The position numbers and the translations under genes were made by a program. From contig NZ_CANNDN010000001.1 of assembly GCF_947503465.1 (NCBI RefSeq), forward strand, positions 1,550,001-1,614,000: DNA of 64,000 bases. The letters run 5' to 3'. The stretch is from an uncultured Tateyamaria sp. (GTDB lineage Bacteria; Pseudomonadota; Alphaproteobacteria; Rhodobacterales; Rhodobacteraceae). The stretch's first letter is position 1, and each line of letters opens with the position of its first letter. The notes under the pieces are model-generated. The model was not told the origin of the DNA. It searched no databases and saw only the letters and a program-made list of their open reading frames with translations. This document shows, piece after piece, positions 55,118 to 64,000 of this stretch.

Positions 55118-55972
55118 TTATCCTTCCGCCATAGCCGCGATCGCATCGGCTTTGGCCAACGTCTCGCGCGCGGTCACGATGTGCAGATTTTCGACAATTC
55201 GTCCATCGACAACGGCCACGCCCTGGCCGGATGCCTCGACTTCTTCAAACGCTGCGATCTGCCGGCGGGCCAGGTCAATTTCATCTTCCGAAGGCGAAAA
55301 CGCGCCATTGGCAATGTCAACCTGGGCCGGGTGGATCAGCGTTTTGCCATCAAAGCCCATATCGCGACCCTGATCGCATTCGACCTGCAATCCCGCGTCG
55401 TCCTTGAACGCATTATAGACACCATCGACGATGGCACATCCATGCGCCTTGGCAGCCAGAAGACACAGGCCCAACCCGGTTTGCAATGGCAGCCGGTCCG
55501 CCCGGAACCGGCTCTGCAACTCCTTGGCCAGATCATTGGTGCCCATGACCATGCCCTGAAGCTTGGGATGTGCTGCTATCGCAGCCGCGTTGATCATGCC
55601 CAGTGGCGTTTCCATCATCGCCCACAGCGGCATATCGCCCGTTATGGCGGCCAACGCATCCAGGTCGGCCGGGCCGTTCACCTTGGGCAACAGCACGGCG
55701 TCAGCGCCCATGGCGGCCGCCGCCTGTGCATCATCCCGGCCCCAGGCCGTGTCGAATGCGTTGATCCGCACGATATTGAACCGTGCACCATAACCGCCCT
55801 GCGCCAGTGCGTCGGCCAGCGTGGCGCGCGCGCTTTCCTTCTCTTCAAGCGACACCGCATCTTCGAGGTCAAAAATGATCGCATCGACCGGCAAACCGCG
55901 CGCCTTGTCCAGCGCACGCGGCTTGGACCCCGGAATGTAAAGAACAGAACGAAGAGGGCGGTCGAGGGCCAT
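55118..55972 (-). CDS. mcl2: (3S)-malyl-CoA thioesterase (CitE-like)
   Basis: The 284-residue CitE-fold protein hydrolyses malyl-CoA to malate and CoA in the ethylmalonyl-CoA pathway. It starts RPLRSVLYIPGSKPRALDKAR and has FDLEDAVSLEEK, VLLPKVNGPADL, METPLGMINAAAI and GTNDLAKEL. Length (284) and its place near mch, sdh, mdh and sucC agree with Mcl2 of Rhodobacter rather than the longer lyase Mcl1 (about 318), though citrate lyase-like alternatives remain. It heads the mcl2-nnrU-DUF1737-mch operon. Confidence 0.87.
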   Translation of the reverse strand: MALDRPLRSVLYIPGSKPRALDKARGLPVDAIIFDLEDAVSLEEKESARATLADALAQGGYGARFNIVRINAFDTAWGRDDAQAAAAMGADAVLLPKVNGPADLDALAAITGDMPLWAMMETPLGMINAAAIAAHPKLQGMVMGTNDLAKELQSRFRADRLPLQTGLGLCLLAAKAHGCAIVDGVYNAFKDDAGLQVECDQGRDMGFDGKTLIHPAQVDIANGAFSPSEDEIDLARRQIAAFEEVEASGQGVAVVDGRIVENLHIVTARETLAKADAIAAMAEG

Positions 55973-56324
55973 GGGTCGTGATCCTTGCGAGTCATAAAGT
56001 TGCGCGGAAAGGGGCATTTTTTGCCAGATAGTTCAAGCGCAATTTTCTGCGTTGCAGAAATTCGACACCGTTTCAGGCTGGACGACCCCGCATTTCTTCA
56101 AATTGCAAACACCTCCGCGCGGTGCGTTAACCATTATTCAAGCCTCCCGCCGCAGTCTTTGCCCATTCCGATGCACGGGGAGGGCCGTTTCGGCAGGGCC
56201 GCCGAACACTTCACGGATCGCGCAATCGGATCAGACATGACCCGGGGCTGCCCGGTCATCGCCGGAATTCCGGTTGGGCCAGATGACCAGTGGTGACGCC
56301 TTCCTTTGTGAAAGGCTGAACGTG
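55973..56324. other. Divergent intergenic region mcl2 / exported protein
   Basis: The 352 bases hold the inverted repeat listed separately and otherwise no gene-like frame. The part 55985-56130 is AT-rich, as expected for promoters in both directions; no clear -35/-10 pair could be picked. Confidence 0.5.
56044..56060 (-). promoter_or_regulatory. Inverted repeat TTTCTGC-GTT-GCAGAAA upstream of mcl2
   Basis: Two 7-base arms pair perfectly around GTT, 71 bases before the mcl2 start. A related but imperfect sequence, TTCTGCGCTGCGGCA, lies in the ccr leader at 39934-39948. It may be an operator for ethylmalonyl-CoA pathway genes. Confidence 0.45.
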
Positions 56325-56642
56325 ATGACACGGATGATGAATGTGATGACAGCAGGTGTTCTGGCGCTTGCAGCGATGACAAATGCGGCACAGGCACAAC
56401 AGGCGCGCAATTGCGGCCCGCGAGAGGTTGTGGTGGACCGATTGGCCGAAGGATATGGCGAAACGCGCCAATCCATGGGTCTGGGCGCCAACAATTCGGT
56501 GATCGAAGTGTTCGCCTCGGAAGAAAGCGGCACGTGGACGATCACGGTGACCACGCCGAATGGCATGACCTGTCTGGTCGCCAGCGGACAAGCCTACGAG
56601 ACCCTGGCCGAGGCCCTGCCCGCCAAGGGCAGCGACGCCTGA
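56325..56642 (+). CDS. Small exported protein, unknown function
   Basis: The 105-residue protein has a signal peptide (MTRMMNVMTAGVLALAAMTNAAQA) and a short secreted domain with two cysteines (ARNCGPREVV, GMTCLVASG) that may form a disulfide. It ends AYETLAEALPAKG. I recognise the type from Rhodobacterales genomes but not a named family. A strong terminator follows. Confidence 0.75.
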   Translation: MTRMMNVMTAGVLALAAMTNAAQAQQARNCGPREVVVDRLAEGYGETRQSMGLGANNSVIEVFASEESGTWTITVTTPNGMTCLVASGQAYETLAEALPAKGSDA

Positions 56643-56690
56643 CGCGCGGGGCGGACGACACGTCCGCCTCACGATACGAACCGGATGCAA

Positions 56691-56717
56691 AGGGCGCTTT
56701 TCGAAGCGCCTTTTTTC
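56691..56717 (+). terminator. Terminator after the exported-protein gene
   Basis: GGGCGCTT and AAGCGCCT pair (one G-U) around TTCG, followed by TTTTT. A second small hairpin (GGCGGACG/CGTCCGCC) lies at 56650-56668. Confidence 0.85.
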
Positions 56718-56771
56718 GTGTGATGGATTGGCGCGCGCAATCGTCAGGCAGAACCCGATCCGCCCCGGACA

Positions 56772-57206
56772 TCAACGTCGCGGGACGCGGCGAAGGGTCA
56801 TGCCCCACTTTTCATCCGCGCCAAAGCCCAGCTTTTCATAAAAGCCCCGCGCATTTGCCGTGCGCCCGGTCAAGAGCATGATCTTGTAACACTCCGCGAC
56901 CCACGCGGCATCGATTGCGGCCTGCATGACCTGCCGCCCGCGTCCCCTGCCGCGATGATCCGCATGGGTCACCACATTTTCGATCAGCGCATAGGGCCGT
57001 CCGCCGTGGGTCATGTTTGGCAGGATGTGCAGGGTCACCATCGCGGTCAGAACATCACCGTCGAAAGCTCCCAACACGGTGGTGCCGCTGTGGCTTGTGA
57101 GGGTGGCAAAGGCCGTGCCGTCGGCCAGGGCCTGATCCCCCGCAAGGTGACTGTAAAGACGCAGCGCATCTTGCGTGTCCTCGACCCCAAGCGGACGCAC
57201 CGTCAT
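56772..57206 (-). CDS. GNAT family N-acetyltransferase
   Basis: The 144-residue protein begins MTVRPLGVEDTQDALRLYSHLAG and has the acetyl-CoA loop ENVVTHADHRGRGRGRQVM and FYEKLGFGADEKWGM at the end. Substrate unknown. It overlaps the TSUP gene by 4 bp (ATGA). Confidence 0.87.
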   Translation of the reverse strand: MTVRPLGVEDTQDALRLYSHLAGDQALADGTAFATLTSHSGTTVLGAFDGDVLTAMVTLHILPNMTHGGRPYALIENVVTHADHRGRGRGRQVMQAAIDAAWVAECYKIMLLTGRTANARGFYEKLGFGADEKWGMTLRRVPRR

Positions 57207-57955
57207 GTCAGCCCATCCCAGATCAGCTTGGCCCCGGTCATGACAAGCAGCACATAGGTCAGCATGAAAAACGCCCGCTCGGGCATCCAGTGATGGGCCC
57301 GCACCCCAAGCCAAGCCCCGAAGAGGGCAAACGGGGCAAGCGCCAGATTTGCAACAGCCGTCTGCGCCGTGAACATCCCCAGAAAGGCGTACGGCACAAA
57401 TTTGAAGATGTTGATGGCAGTAAAGATCAACACGGTGTTGGCCTGATATTCCGTCTTGGTGGGGCGCAGGGACAGCAGATAGACCGCCGCGGGTGGCCCG
57501 CCCGCATGGCTGACAAAGCTGGTGAAACCGGCAACCGTCCCGGTCAACACCCCAACCCAGGCAGGCAACGCCCGCGACGCCAGCCGAATCCATCCCTGAT
57601 TGCGTCCGACCTGCCAGATCACGAAGCCGATGGATATGACCCCGATCAACACCCGGAACACATCCGGTTCGGTCCTCGAAAACAGCAGCGCGCCCAGGGC
57701 CACACCCGGCAGGCCCCCGAGAATCATCAGAACCGACACCCGCACATCCCATTTGCCCCAGTAGGGTTTCAGCGTGGACGCATCGATCAGCATCAGCAAC
57801 GGCAGTACGACGCCCAACGCCATGCCCGGTTCGATGACCAGCGCCAGAATCGAGGCCGAGGCAAAGGATGCGCCGGACCCGAACCCGCCCTTGGATATTC
57901 CGGCAAACACCACTGCGGGGGCGGCTACGGCAAAAAACCACAGATCAAGGTCCAT
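57203..57955 (-). CDS. TSUP (TauE/SafE) family membrane protein
   Basis: The 250-residue protein has about seven helices and the TSUP features FAGISKGGFGSGASFASAS and GVLTGTVAGFTSFVSHAGGPPAAVYLL. It is the second TSUP protein in the window (the other is at 33.5 kb) and belongs to a different branch. Substrate unknown. Start MDLDLWFF was chosen because the first helix follows it. Confidence 0.88.
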   Translation of the reverse strand: MDLDLWFFAVAAPAVVFAGISKGGFGSGASFASASILALVIEPGMALGVVLPLLMLIDASTLKPYWGKWDVRVSVLMILGGLPGVALGALLFSRTEPDVFRVLIGVISIGFVIWQVGRNQGWIRLASRALPAWVGVLTGTVAGFTSFVSHAGGPPAAVYLLSLRPTKTEYQANTVLIFTAINIFKFVPYAFLGMFTAQTAVANLALAPFALFGAWLGVRAHHWMPERAFFMLTYVLLVMTGAKLIWDGLT

Positions 57956-58082
57956 GGGCGTCCTTTCATCCAAAAAACGGCCCGTTTCCGCAGCCTTAGC
58001 GCGCAATTATGATAGACGCCAGCCGCTCGGCCTCACTACGCTGCGGTGCGGCACACTTGCGCGACGCCCTGTCACGCGCTAG

Positions 58083-59087
<1,005 letters not shown>

Positions 59088-59109
59088 ACCTGCCACAAGT
59101 GTGAATTTA

Positions 59110-59141
59110 GGGGTCGGGTGCCATCGCATCCGGCCCCTTTT
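59110..59141 (+). terminator. Terminator after mdh
   Basis: GGGGTCGG and CCGGCCCC pair (one G-U) around a 14-nt loop and are followed by TTTT, 22 bases past the mdh stop. Confidence 0.7.
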
Positions 59142-59149
59142 ATGTTTAT

Positions 59150-59947
59150 ATGGTTCACATGCCCCAGTCGCGCCCCATAGAACGAAAACTGACCACGGTT
59201 CTGGCGGCCGATGCGGCCAATTATTCCGGCAGGATGAGCCTGGACGAAGAAGGCACCGTACGGGCCCTGCGCGCGTCCCGTGCGATCATCGACGCCGCGA
59301 TTGCCGAGTGCGGCGGGCGGATCGCCAATACGTCCGGGGACGGGCTGATTGCGGACATCCCGTCTGTTGTCGGTGCCGTCCGCTGCGGGGTGTCGATCCA
59401 ACGTACGCTGAATGACCGGCCTGATCTGCTGCCCTTCCGGCTGGGCATCCATCTGGGCGACGTAATTGTCGAAGGCACGGATTTGCTGGGCGACGGTGTC
59501 AACCTGGCCGCCCGGTTGCAAGAAATGGCCGATGTGGGCGGTATCCTGATTTCGCAACAGGTCTACGACCACGCCCGCGGCAAGCTGGGCACTGTTGAGC
59601 TGCGCCCCTTGGGCCCCGCAACCCCCAAGCACCTTGCCGAAGAGGTGGGTGTATATGCCGTCGTCGCAGAGGGCATCACGCCGCCGCGCTTGCTGGACAA
59701 TTTGGGGCCGAAAGTCGGACCGATCAGCGCGCAGCTTCCCGATGATGACGCCGGGGACAGCGCCCATGCCCGGTTCAAGACGGACCGCAATCGCATCCTG
59801 GGCGCCTTTGGTGCAATTCTGATCGTGGATGTGGCCGCCGGTTTGCCGTTCTACATCACGGTCCTGCCGGAGGTCGGACTTCTGTACGTGCTGTACCGAA
59901 AGTGGCGTGCCTATCGCAGCGAACGCGCCGCACCCGCCGCCCCCTAG
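59150..59947 (+). CDS. Class III adenylate/guanylate cyclase-domain protein with membrane tail
   Basis: The 265-residue protein has a class III cyclase domain (ERKLTTVLAADAANYSGRMSLDEEGT, NTSGDGLIADIPSVVGAVRCG, LGIHLGDVIVEGTDLLGDGVNLAARLQ). The metal-binding Asp residues are present. A C-terminal hydrophobic part (LGAFGAILIVDVAAGLPFYITVLPEVGLL) anchors it. Cyclases of this kind usually carry TPR regions instead. ATG 59150 and 59159 are both possible and neither has a clear ribosome binding site. It overlaps the convergent glycosyltransferase gene by 4 bp. Confidence 0.83.
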   Translation: MVHMPQSRPIERKLTTVLAADAANYSGRMSLDEEGTVRALRASRAIIDAAIAECGGRIANTSGDGLIADIPSVVGAVRCGVSIQRTLNDRPDLLPFRLGIHLGDVIVEGTDLLGDGVNLAARLQEMADVGGILISQQVYDHARGKLGTVELRPLGPATPKHLAEEVGVYAVVAEGITPPRLLDNLGPKVGPISAQLPDDDAGDSAHARFKTDRNRILGAFGAILIVDVAAGLPFYITVLPEVGLLYVLYRKWRAYRSERAAPAAP

Positions 59948-60978
59948 ACGTCGATCACGTCCCGCAGCCACGGATTGCGCCGCACCACATCTGCATCAAA
60001 ACCCGCAGGCATCAGGTCTGGCATGGCCGCGCCAACGCGTGCTGCGGGGTCGAAGGCAATGGTGTGCGACAGGCCAAACCGCACAAGGCGTGCGTGCCTG
60101 TCCGGTGTGAGCGCAAACAGGTCCCGATGCGCCGCGCGCGCCTCTGCCATCGTCGCGCAACGCTCAAGCAACCAGGCCACCTGGGCCGCGCGATGCGGTT
60201 GCAATATCTGCGCCTGGACCTCGGGTGTGGTTTGGGCGTACCGCAGGACCTTCATGACCCAATGCACCGGCGTCAGCCCGTCAAAATGCAACAGCACCGC
60301 ACTGGTCGACACCCGCTTGGCCGCGCGCCGTTGCCGTCCTTCGGACCCGGTGCGCGTGGCGGTGTGGACGCCCAACCGCAGCCCTGCGCCAACCCGCACG
60401 CCGCTCTTTCCGGCACCGTGGGAATACTGGCCGCGTTTCATCATCCGCGCAAACGGACCAAATGCAGCGTCGCACGCGGCCGCGCTCAAATCCGATGTGG
60501 CACGAAATGACCCGTCAAACAGCCCCGCTTGCACGCCGTCCGGAAACACCCGCTCGAGGACTGGCAGGTTCACCTCCGTCATCGGATCATCATGGGTCGC
60601 CAGTTCGGCCGCCAGCGTCCCCTCCTGCCAGATAAACTCATCCGCGTCGATGTGGAACAGCCACTCCAGATCACAGCGGTTCTGCGCGAAATTTGCGTTG
60701 ATCGTCTGGCGCCGCATCTGCGACGGGGGGCGCCCCTTGGTCGGGCGGCGTTCGGTCCAATAAGCATCATCGCAAAGCTGGACATGACATCCCGGGATCG
60801 CGGCCAGTGACGCGGCCGCCGGGTCCTCCGGGTCGTCCAGAAAGACAAAAACGGCCGCCGCGCCGGTCGCCAAATGCCACTGCACATTCGCAGTCACCAG
60901 AGCGCCGGGTTCATTGGCTGTCATAACCACGCCCCAACGCGGGTCATTTTCCTTATGTTTTACGGAAAATTGCGACAT
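59944..60978 (-). CDS. Glycosyltransferase family 2-like protein (Glyco_tranf_2_4 type)
   Basis: The 344-residue protein starts [25 protein letters not shown] and has [14 protein letters not shown], the DxD-like metal site of this family, and HIDADEF context typical of LPS/polysaccharide glycosyltransferases. Its C-terminal half is variable. It is divergent from sucC, and the palindrome pair before sucC lies 31 bases upstream of its start, so that element could affect both. Confidence 0.8.
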   Translation of the reverse strand: MSQFSVKHKENDPRWGVVMTANEPGALVTANVQWHLATGAAAVFVFLDDPEDPAAASLAAIPGCHVQLCDDAYWTERRPTKGRPPSQMRRQTINANFAQNRCDLEWLFHIDADEFIWQEGTLAAELATHDDPMTEVNLPVLERVFPDGVQAGLFDGSFRATSDLSAAACDAAFGPFARMMKRGQYSHGAGKSGVRVGAGLRLGVHTATRTGSEGRQRRAAKRVSTSAVLLHFDGLTPVHWVMKVLRYAQTTPEVQAQILQPHRAAQVAWLLERCATMAEARAAHRDLFALTPDRHARLVRFGLSHTIAFDPAARVGAAMPDLMPAGFDADVVRRNPWLRDVIDV

Positions 60979-61009
60979 TGCTGCATTGATTCCTTTCCAA
61001 ATTCCTAAT

Positions 61010-61040
61010 TGTGATCACACGATTTCAACGTGTGATCACA
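61010..61040 (+). promoter_or_regulatory. Paired TGTGATCACA palindromes upstream of sucC
   Basis: TGTGATCACA occurs at 61010-61019 and 61031-61040, 21 bp apart start to start. The block reads as an inverted repeat with 13-base arms (TTGTGATCACACG / CGTGTGATCACAA). The proximal edge is 113 bases before the sucC ATG, exactly as at sdhC. Confidence 0.75.
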
Positions 61041-61153
61041 AATGTCGGAAATCTGCCCGTAAACCCCTGCTGCGACATATTTTCCGTTTACGCGCTGTTC
61101 AGTGTTGGTCGAATAGGCCCAACGTTGACGTATCTATACGGGATCAAACCGCC

Positions 61154-62347
61154 ATGAACATCCATGAATACCAGGCCAAAGCCCTTCTGCGCAGCTACGG
61201 GGCTCCGGTCTCGGACGGGCGCGTTGTCCTGCGAGCTGAGGACGCCAAGACAGCCGCAGGCGCATTGGACGGTCCGCTGTGGGTGGTCAAGGCACAGATC
61301 CACGCCGGTGGCCGCGGCAAAGGCAGCTTCAAAGAAGCAGATGCAGGCGACAAGGGCGGCGTGCGCCTAACCAAGTCGGTTGAGGAAGCCGCCGAAGAGG
61401 CCAAGAAGATGCTGGGCCGCACCCTTGTGACGCACCAGACCGGTCCAGCCGGCAAGCAGGTCAACCGCATCTACATCGAAGACGGCTCGGGCATCGAGAC
61501 CGAGATGTATCTCGCCCTTCTGGTCGACCGTGCGACCAGCCGCGTGTCCTTTGTCTGCTCGACCGAGGGTGGCATGGATATCGAAGAGGTCGCCGCCGAA
61601 ACCCCGGAGAAAATCCTCAGCTTCAGCGTCGATCCTGCCACGGGATACCAGGCCTACCATGGTCGCCGCATCGCCTTCATGCTGGGTCTGGAAGGCAAGC
61701 AGGTCAAGCAATGCGTGGGCCTGATGGGTCTGCTCTACAAGGCGTTCATGGAAAAAGACATGGAGATGCTCGAGATCAACCCGTTGATCGTGACCGATGG
61801 CGGCGACCTGAAAGTGCTGGATGCCAAGGTCAGCTTTGACGGCAACGCAATCTACCGCCATGCCGACATCAACGAATTGCGCGACGAGACCGAGGAAGAC
61901 CCCAAGGAACTCGCCGCGTCCAAGTACGACCTGAACTACATCGCGCTGGATGGCGAGATTGGCTGCATGGTGAACGGCGCGGGCCTGGCCATGGCGACCA
62001 TGGACATCATCAAGCTGTACGGTGCCGAGCCTGCCAACTTCCTGGATGTGGGCGGTGGCGCCACCAAGGAAAAGGTGACCGAGGCGTTCAAGATCATCAC
62101 CTCGGACCCCAACGTCAAAGGGATCCTCGTCAACATCTTTGGCGGTATCATGCGCTGCGACGTGATTGCCGAAGGCGTGGTGGCAGCGGTCAAGGAAGTG
62201 GGATTGCAAGTGCCGCTGGTGGTTCGGCTTGAGGGCACAAACGTCCAGCAGGGCAAGGACATCATCAACAACTCCGGCCTTGACGTGATTGCCGCCGACG
62301 ACCTCAAGGACGGCGCCCAGAAGATCGTGACAGCGGTCAAGGGTTGA
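61154..62347 (+). CDS. sucC: Succinyl-CoA ligase, beta subunit
   Basis: The 397-residue beta subunit starts [19 protein letters not shown]. It has the ATP-grasp region ([19 protein letters not shown]), [53 protein letters not shown] and [15 protein letters not shown]. It works with the alpha subunit SucD, normally the next gene. Here three other genes follow and sucD is not in the window. Confidence 0.97.
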   Translation: MNIHEYQAKALLRSYGAPVSDGRVVLRAEDAKTAAGALDGPLWVVKAQIHAGGRGKGSFKEADAGDKGGVRLTKSVEEAAEEAKKMLGRTLVTHQTGPAGKQVNRIYIEDGSGIETEMYLALLVDRATSRVSFVCSTEGGMDIEEVAAETPEKILSFSVDPATGYQAYHGRRIAFMLGLEGKQVKQCVGLMGLLYKAFMEKDMEMLEINPLIVTDGGDLKVLDAKVSFDGNAIYRHADINELRDETEEDPKELAASKYDLNYIALDGEIGCMVNGAGLAMATMDIIKLYGAEPANFLDVGGGATKEKVTEAFKIITSDPNVKGILVNIFGGIMRCDVIAEGVVAAVKEVGLQVPLVVRLEGTNVQQGKDIINNSGLDVIAADDLKDGAQKIVTAVKG

Positions 62348-62351
62348 CGCA

Positions 62352-63059
62352 ATGATCCGCGCCGGATTGATCTTCGCAGTTGTTTCAACACTTGCGGCCT
62401 GCAGCGCTGAGCGCAGGCCTGATGTCCCTGTCGGGGAAAACTTCCCCCCGGTTGGTTTGGCAAGCAGCGCCGTCTGGCTGGAAAACCGAAAGGCGCTTGC
62501 GCCGGCTGCGCGACTAGGCGCAGAGCAGGCAAGGCAGGCGTCCGTCCCCGACGCAAGGCTGAACGCTCCTTCCGCGCGCGCATCAGCCGCAGTTGCCGTG
62601 CCTGAACGCGCCGCACCCACCAGTACGATTGATCGGGCGCGCATGGCTTTTGCGGACATTTGCGTGGCATCTATGTCCGACGTGAACCGGTTGGGTCAAC
62701 GGGCGCGACGTGTCAACTTGCGCGATTTTGGGGCACCCGTGCGTTCCCTCGATACGGATGCCAACGAAGATTACACGTTGGGCGGCGCTCGGCGCGACGG
62801 TGTCGGCATCATCACGACCGTGAATTTTGGGCGCAGCCAGACAACGCAATGCGTGGTTTCCGTCTTTCGCGAGGACAACAGCGCCGCAGCTCAGGCGATG
62901 GTCGATACGATTGCCGCAGCCGGGTTTGGCCTGACGCCAATTTCGGCCCGCAACCGCGCCCAGCAAAGCTGGTCCATCAGCGGCGCACCGGCGGGTACGA
63001 CAGTAAATGTCAGTTCGCGATCAAGCAGAAGCGTTGGAGTTTGGATCGCATGGCCTTAA
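62352..63059 (+). CDS. Hypothetical lipoprotein downstream of sucC
   Basis: The 235-residue protein has a lipoprotein signal ([17 protein letters not shown], acyl Cys at 17), an Ala/Pro/Arg-rich linker and a small domain ([36 protein letters not shown]). It starts 5 bp after sucC and overlaps the next gene by 10 bp. Family not recognised. Confidence 0.75.
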   Translation: MIRAGLIFAVVSTLAACSAERRPDVPVGENFPPVGLASSAVWLENRKALAPAARLGAEQARQASVPDARLNAPSARASAAVAVPERAAPTSTIDRARMAFADICVASMSDVNRLGQRARRVNLRDFGAPVRSLDTDANEDYTLGGARRDGVGIITTVNFGRSQTTQCVVSVFREDNSAAAQAMVDTIAAAGFGLTPISARNRAQQSWSISGAPAGTTVNVSSRSSRSVGVWIAWP

Positions 63060-63532
63060 GGGCACTACATATCATTGGCCTGTTTCTTTGGTCCGGTTCT
63101 GCCATGGCGCATCCCGCGATTGATGCGTTCACCACCTGGTGCTTCAAGGCAGGCCAAACGCCTGCGCGGGCACTGGCCAACATGCAGGACACCGCAGGCA
63201 ACCCCCTGCCCTTTGACCTGACCTTTTGGGATACGTCCCTCAAACCCGCGCCCGATGCTCCGGCCCATGCCGAGCGCCGATGCGAGGTGGCGTTCGATGG
63301 CGACCACGTGCGCGATGCCGTCAACGCCGTGCAGTCCAAGATGGCGACACCGCCCGTCTTCGGCACACCAATCCCCCTGCCCGCACCCTACGCGGCCGAA
63401 CCCGGTACAGCCTATATCGAAGGCCGCGAATTGTTGCGCGGCCGCGTGGCGGTTGTGCATATCGGGCGGCGCGGGACGCGCACCTTTATCGGGGTGGACC
63501 GCCTGCCCGCAGGGATGGGGTTGCCGGAGTGA
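63050..63532 (+). CDS. Hypothetical exported protein downstream of sucC
   Basis: The 160-residue protein has a signal peptide ([20 protein letters not shown]) and two cysteines (TTWCFKAGQ, ERRCEVAFD). The pattern resembles the C-terminal part of the preceding lipoprotein in outline (a conserved Cys, then a Val/Arg-rich strand), suggesting a related fold. Its start overlaps the preceding gene by 10 bp and its stop overlaps the next gene. Family not recognised. Confidence 0.72.
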   Translation: MALRALHIIGLFLWSGSAMAHPAIDAFTTWCFKAGQTPARALANMQDTAGNPLPFDLTFWDTSLKPAPDAPAHAERRCEVAFDGDHVRDAVNAVQSKMATPPVFGTPIPLPAPYAAEPGTAYIEGRELLRGRVAVVHIGRRGTRTFIGVDRLPAGMGLPE

Positions 63533-64000
63533 CCAAGGTCTATTGCGAAATGATCAACCTGGCGCAGGCGCAATCACGGCGCGACCTGATGGCCCCGCAA
63601 TTGCAGGCCGCACGCGTTGAACCCTACGTGCACCCTGCCTTTGACCACCGCCAAGACACGCGCGGCGACATCGACCGCCTGTCGCGCGCCTTCGGGGCCT
63701 GGGGTGTGTTCAAGCGGCAGGACCGCGCAATCACGATCAGCCATGCACAGGTGTGGCAACGCTTTGTCGACAGCGGTGCCAGCCATTGCCTCGTGATCGA
63801 GGATGACGTGTATCTCTCGCATGACCTGGGCCAATGGCTTTACGATCTGTGCTGGTGGCCGGAGAGCGCGCATATCGTCAAGCTGGAACGCTGGCGCAGC
63901 GAAACCCTCAAGGTGCTGATGCGCCCCGGTCACGAACATCTCGGTCGCGAGGTGCGCCAGGTCCTGTCCCGTCACACCGGGGCGGCCGGGTACATGCTGA
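63529..64000 (+). CDS. Glycosyltransferase family 25 protein (3' end outside window)
   Basis: The visible 157 residues begin with GTG (MTKVYCEMINLAQAQSRRDLM), overlapping the previous stop in GTGA. The GT25 pattern is clear: AITISHAQVWQRFVDSGASHCLVIEDDVYLS, with the EDD metal site. GT25 enzymes add sugars to lipooligosaccharide. It is the third gene downstream of sucC in the same direction. Confidence 0.85.
   Translation, partial: MTKVYCEMINLAQAQSRRDLMAPQLQAARVEPYVHPAFDHRQDTRGDIDRLSRAFGAWGVFKRQDRAITISHAQVWQRFVDSGASHCLVIEDDVYLSHDLGQWLYDLCWWPESAHIVKLERWRSETLKVLMRPGHEHLGREVRQVLSRHTGAAGYML

Overview
The window looks like chromosomal DNA of an alphaproteobacterium of the Rhodobacterales (Roseobacter type). 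The reasons are the high GC content, the ethylmalonyl-CoA pathway genes (ccr, ecm, mch, mcl2) lying among TCA-cycle genes, an RTX/Hint secretome with a PrtD-type exporter, an acyl-homoserine-lactone system, and several small families (DUF1636, DUF6455, DUF1737, NnrU) that I associate with this order. No rRNA, tRNA, CRISPR array, prophage or insertion sequence was recognised. The order assignment is an inference from gene content.

Layout. 0-4.6 kb: the end of a secreted RTX/CHRD protein followed by its type I exporter (ABC ATPase and HlyD adaptor), then a LysR regulator. 5.7-10.3 kb: gcvTHP, read leftward behind a tandem glycine riboswitch. 10.4-13.9 kb: a leftward ABC importer with a DUF1636 protein behind a cobalamin riboswitch, so probably a B12/corrinoid importer. 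13.9-15.0 kb: about 1.1 kb with no convincing gene. 15-24 kb: mixed housekeeping genes (AsmA, rimO, DCC protein, hemolysin III, IMPACT, M48 protease, class IV aminotransferase, DsbA-like isomerase, Usp). 24.2-26.2 kb: an orphan RTX-Hint protein. 26.4-28.4 kb: nfu, GFA, tsaB and rimI behind an Irr-like box. 28.6-33.4 kb: a BMP-type nucleoside ABC importer. 33.5-36.7 kb: a TSUP exporter with a TIGR02186 partner and a RecD-like helicase. 36.8-38.4 kb: luxI, luxR and a small upstream gene overlapping luxR, preceded by a CtrA-like box.

38.6-64 kb is the central-carbon region: ccr, a PlsB-like acyltransferase, ecm, an H-NS-like protein, deoD, a DUF1989 gene beside a frameshifted gene, the sdhCDA-(sulfotransferase-like)-(lipoprotein)-sdhB operon, DUF1194 and DUF4344 proteins, mch-DUF1737-nnrU-mcl2, a TSUP exporter, mdh, a cyclase-domain protein, glycosyltransferases and sucC. 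Ccr makes ethylmalonyl-CoA, Ecm (B12-dependent) makes methylsuccinyl-CoA, Mch hydrates mesaconyl-CoA, and Mcl2 releases malate from malyl-CoA. Products enter the TCA cycle through succinyl-CoA ligase, succinate dehydrogenase and malate dehydrogenase. The B12 importer may supply the Ecm cofactor.

The most striking non-coding signal is a pair of identical 10-bp palindromes (TGTGATCACA) exactly 21 bp apart. It occurs upstream of both sdhC and sucC and lies 113 nt before the start codon in both cases, which suggests one regulator controlling two TCA operons. Other signals are the CtrA-like box upstream of the quorum-sensing genes, the Irr-like box at nfu, an inverted repeat overlapping the promoter of the nucleoside importer, a single-base frameshift next to the DUF1989 gene, and a sulfotransferase-like gene placed inside the sdh operon.
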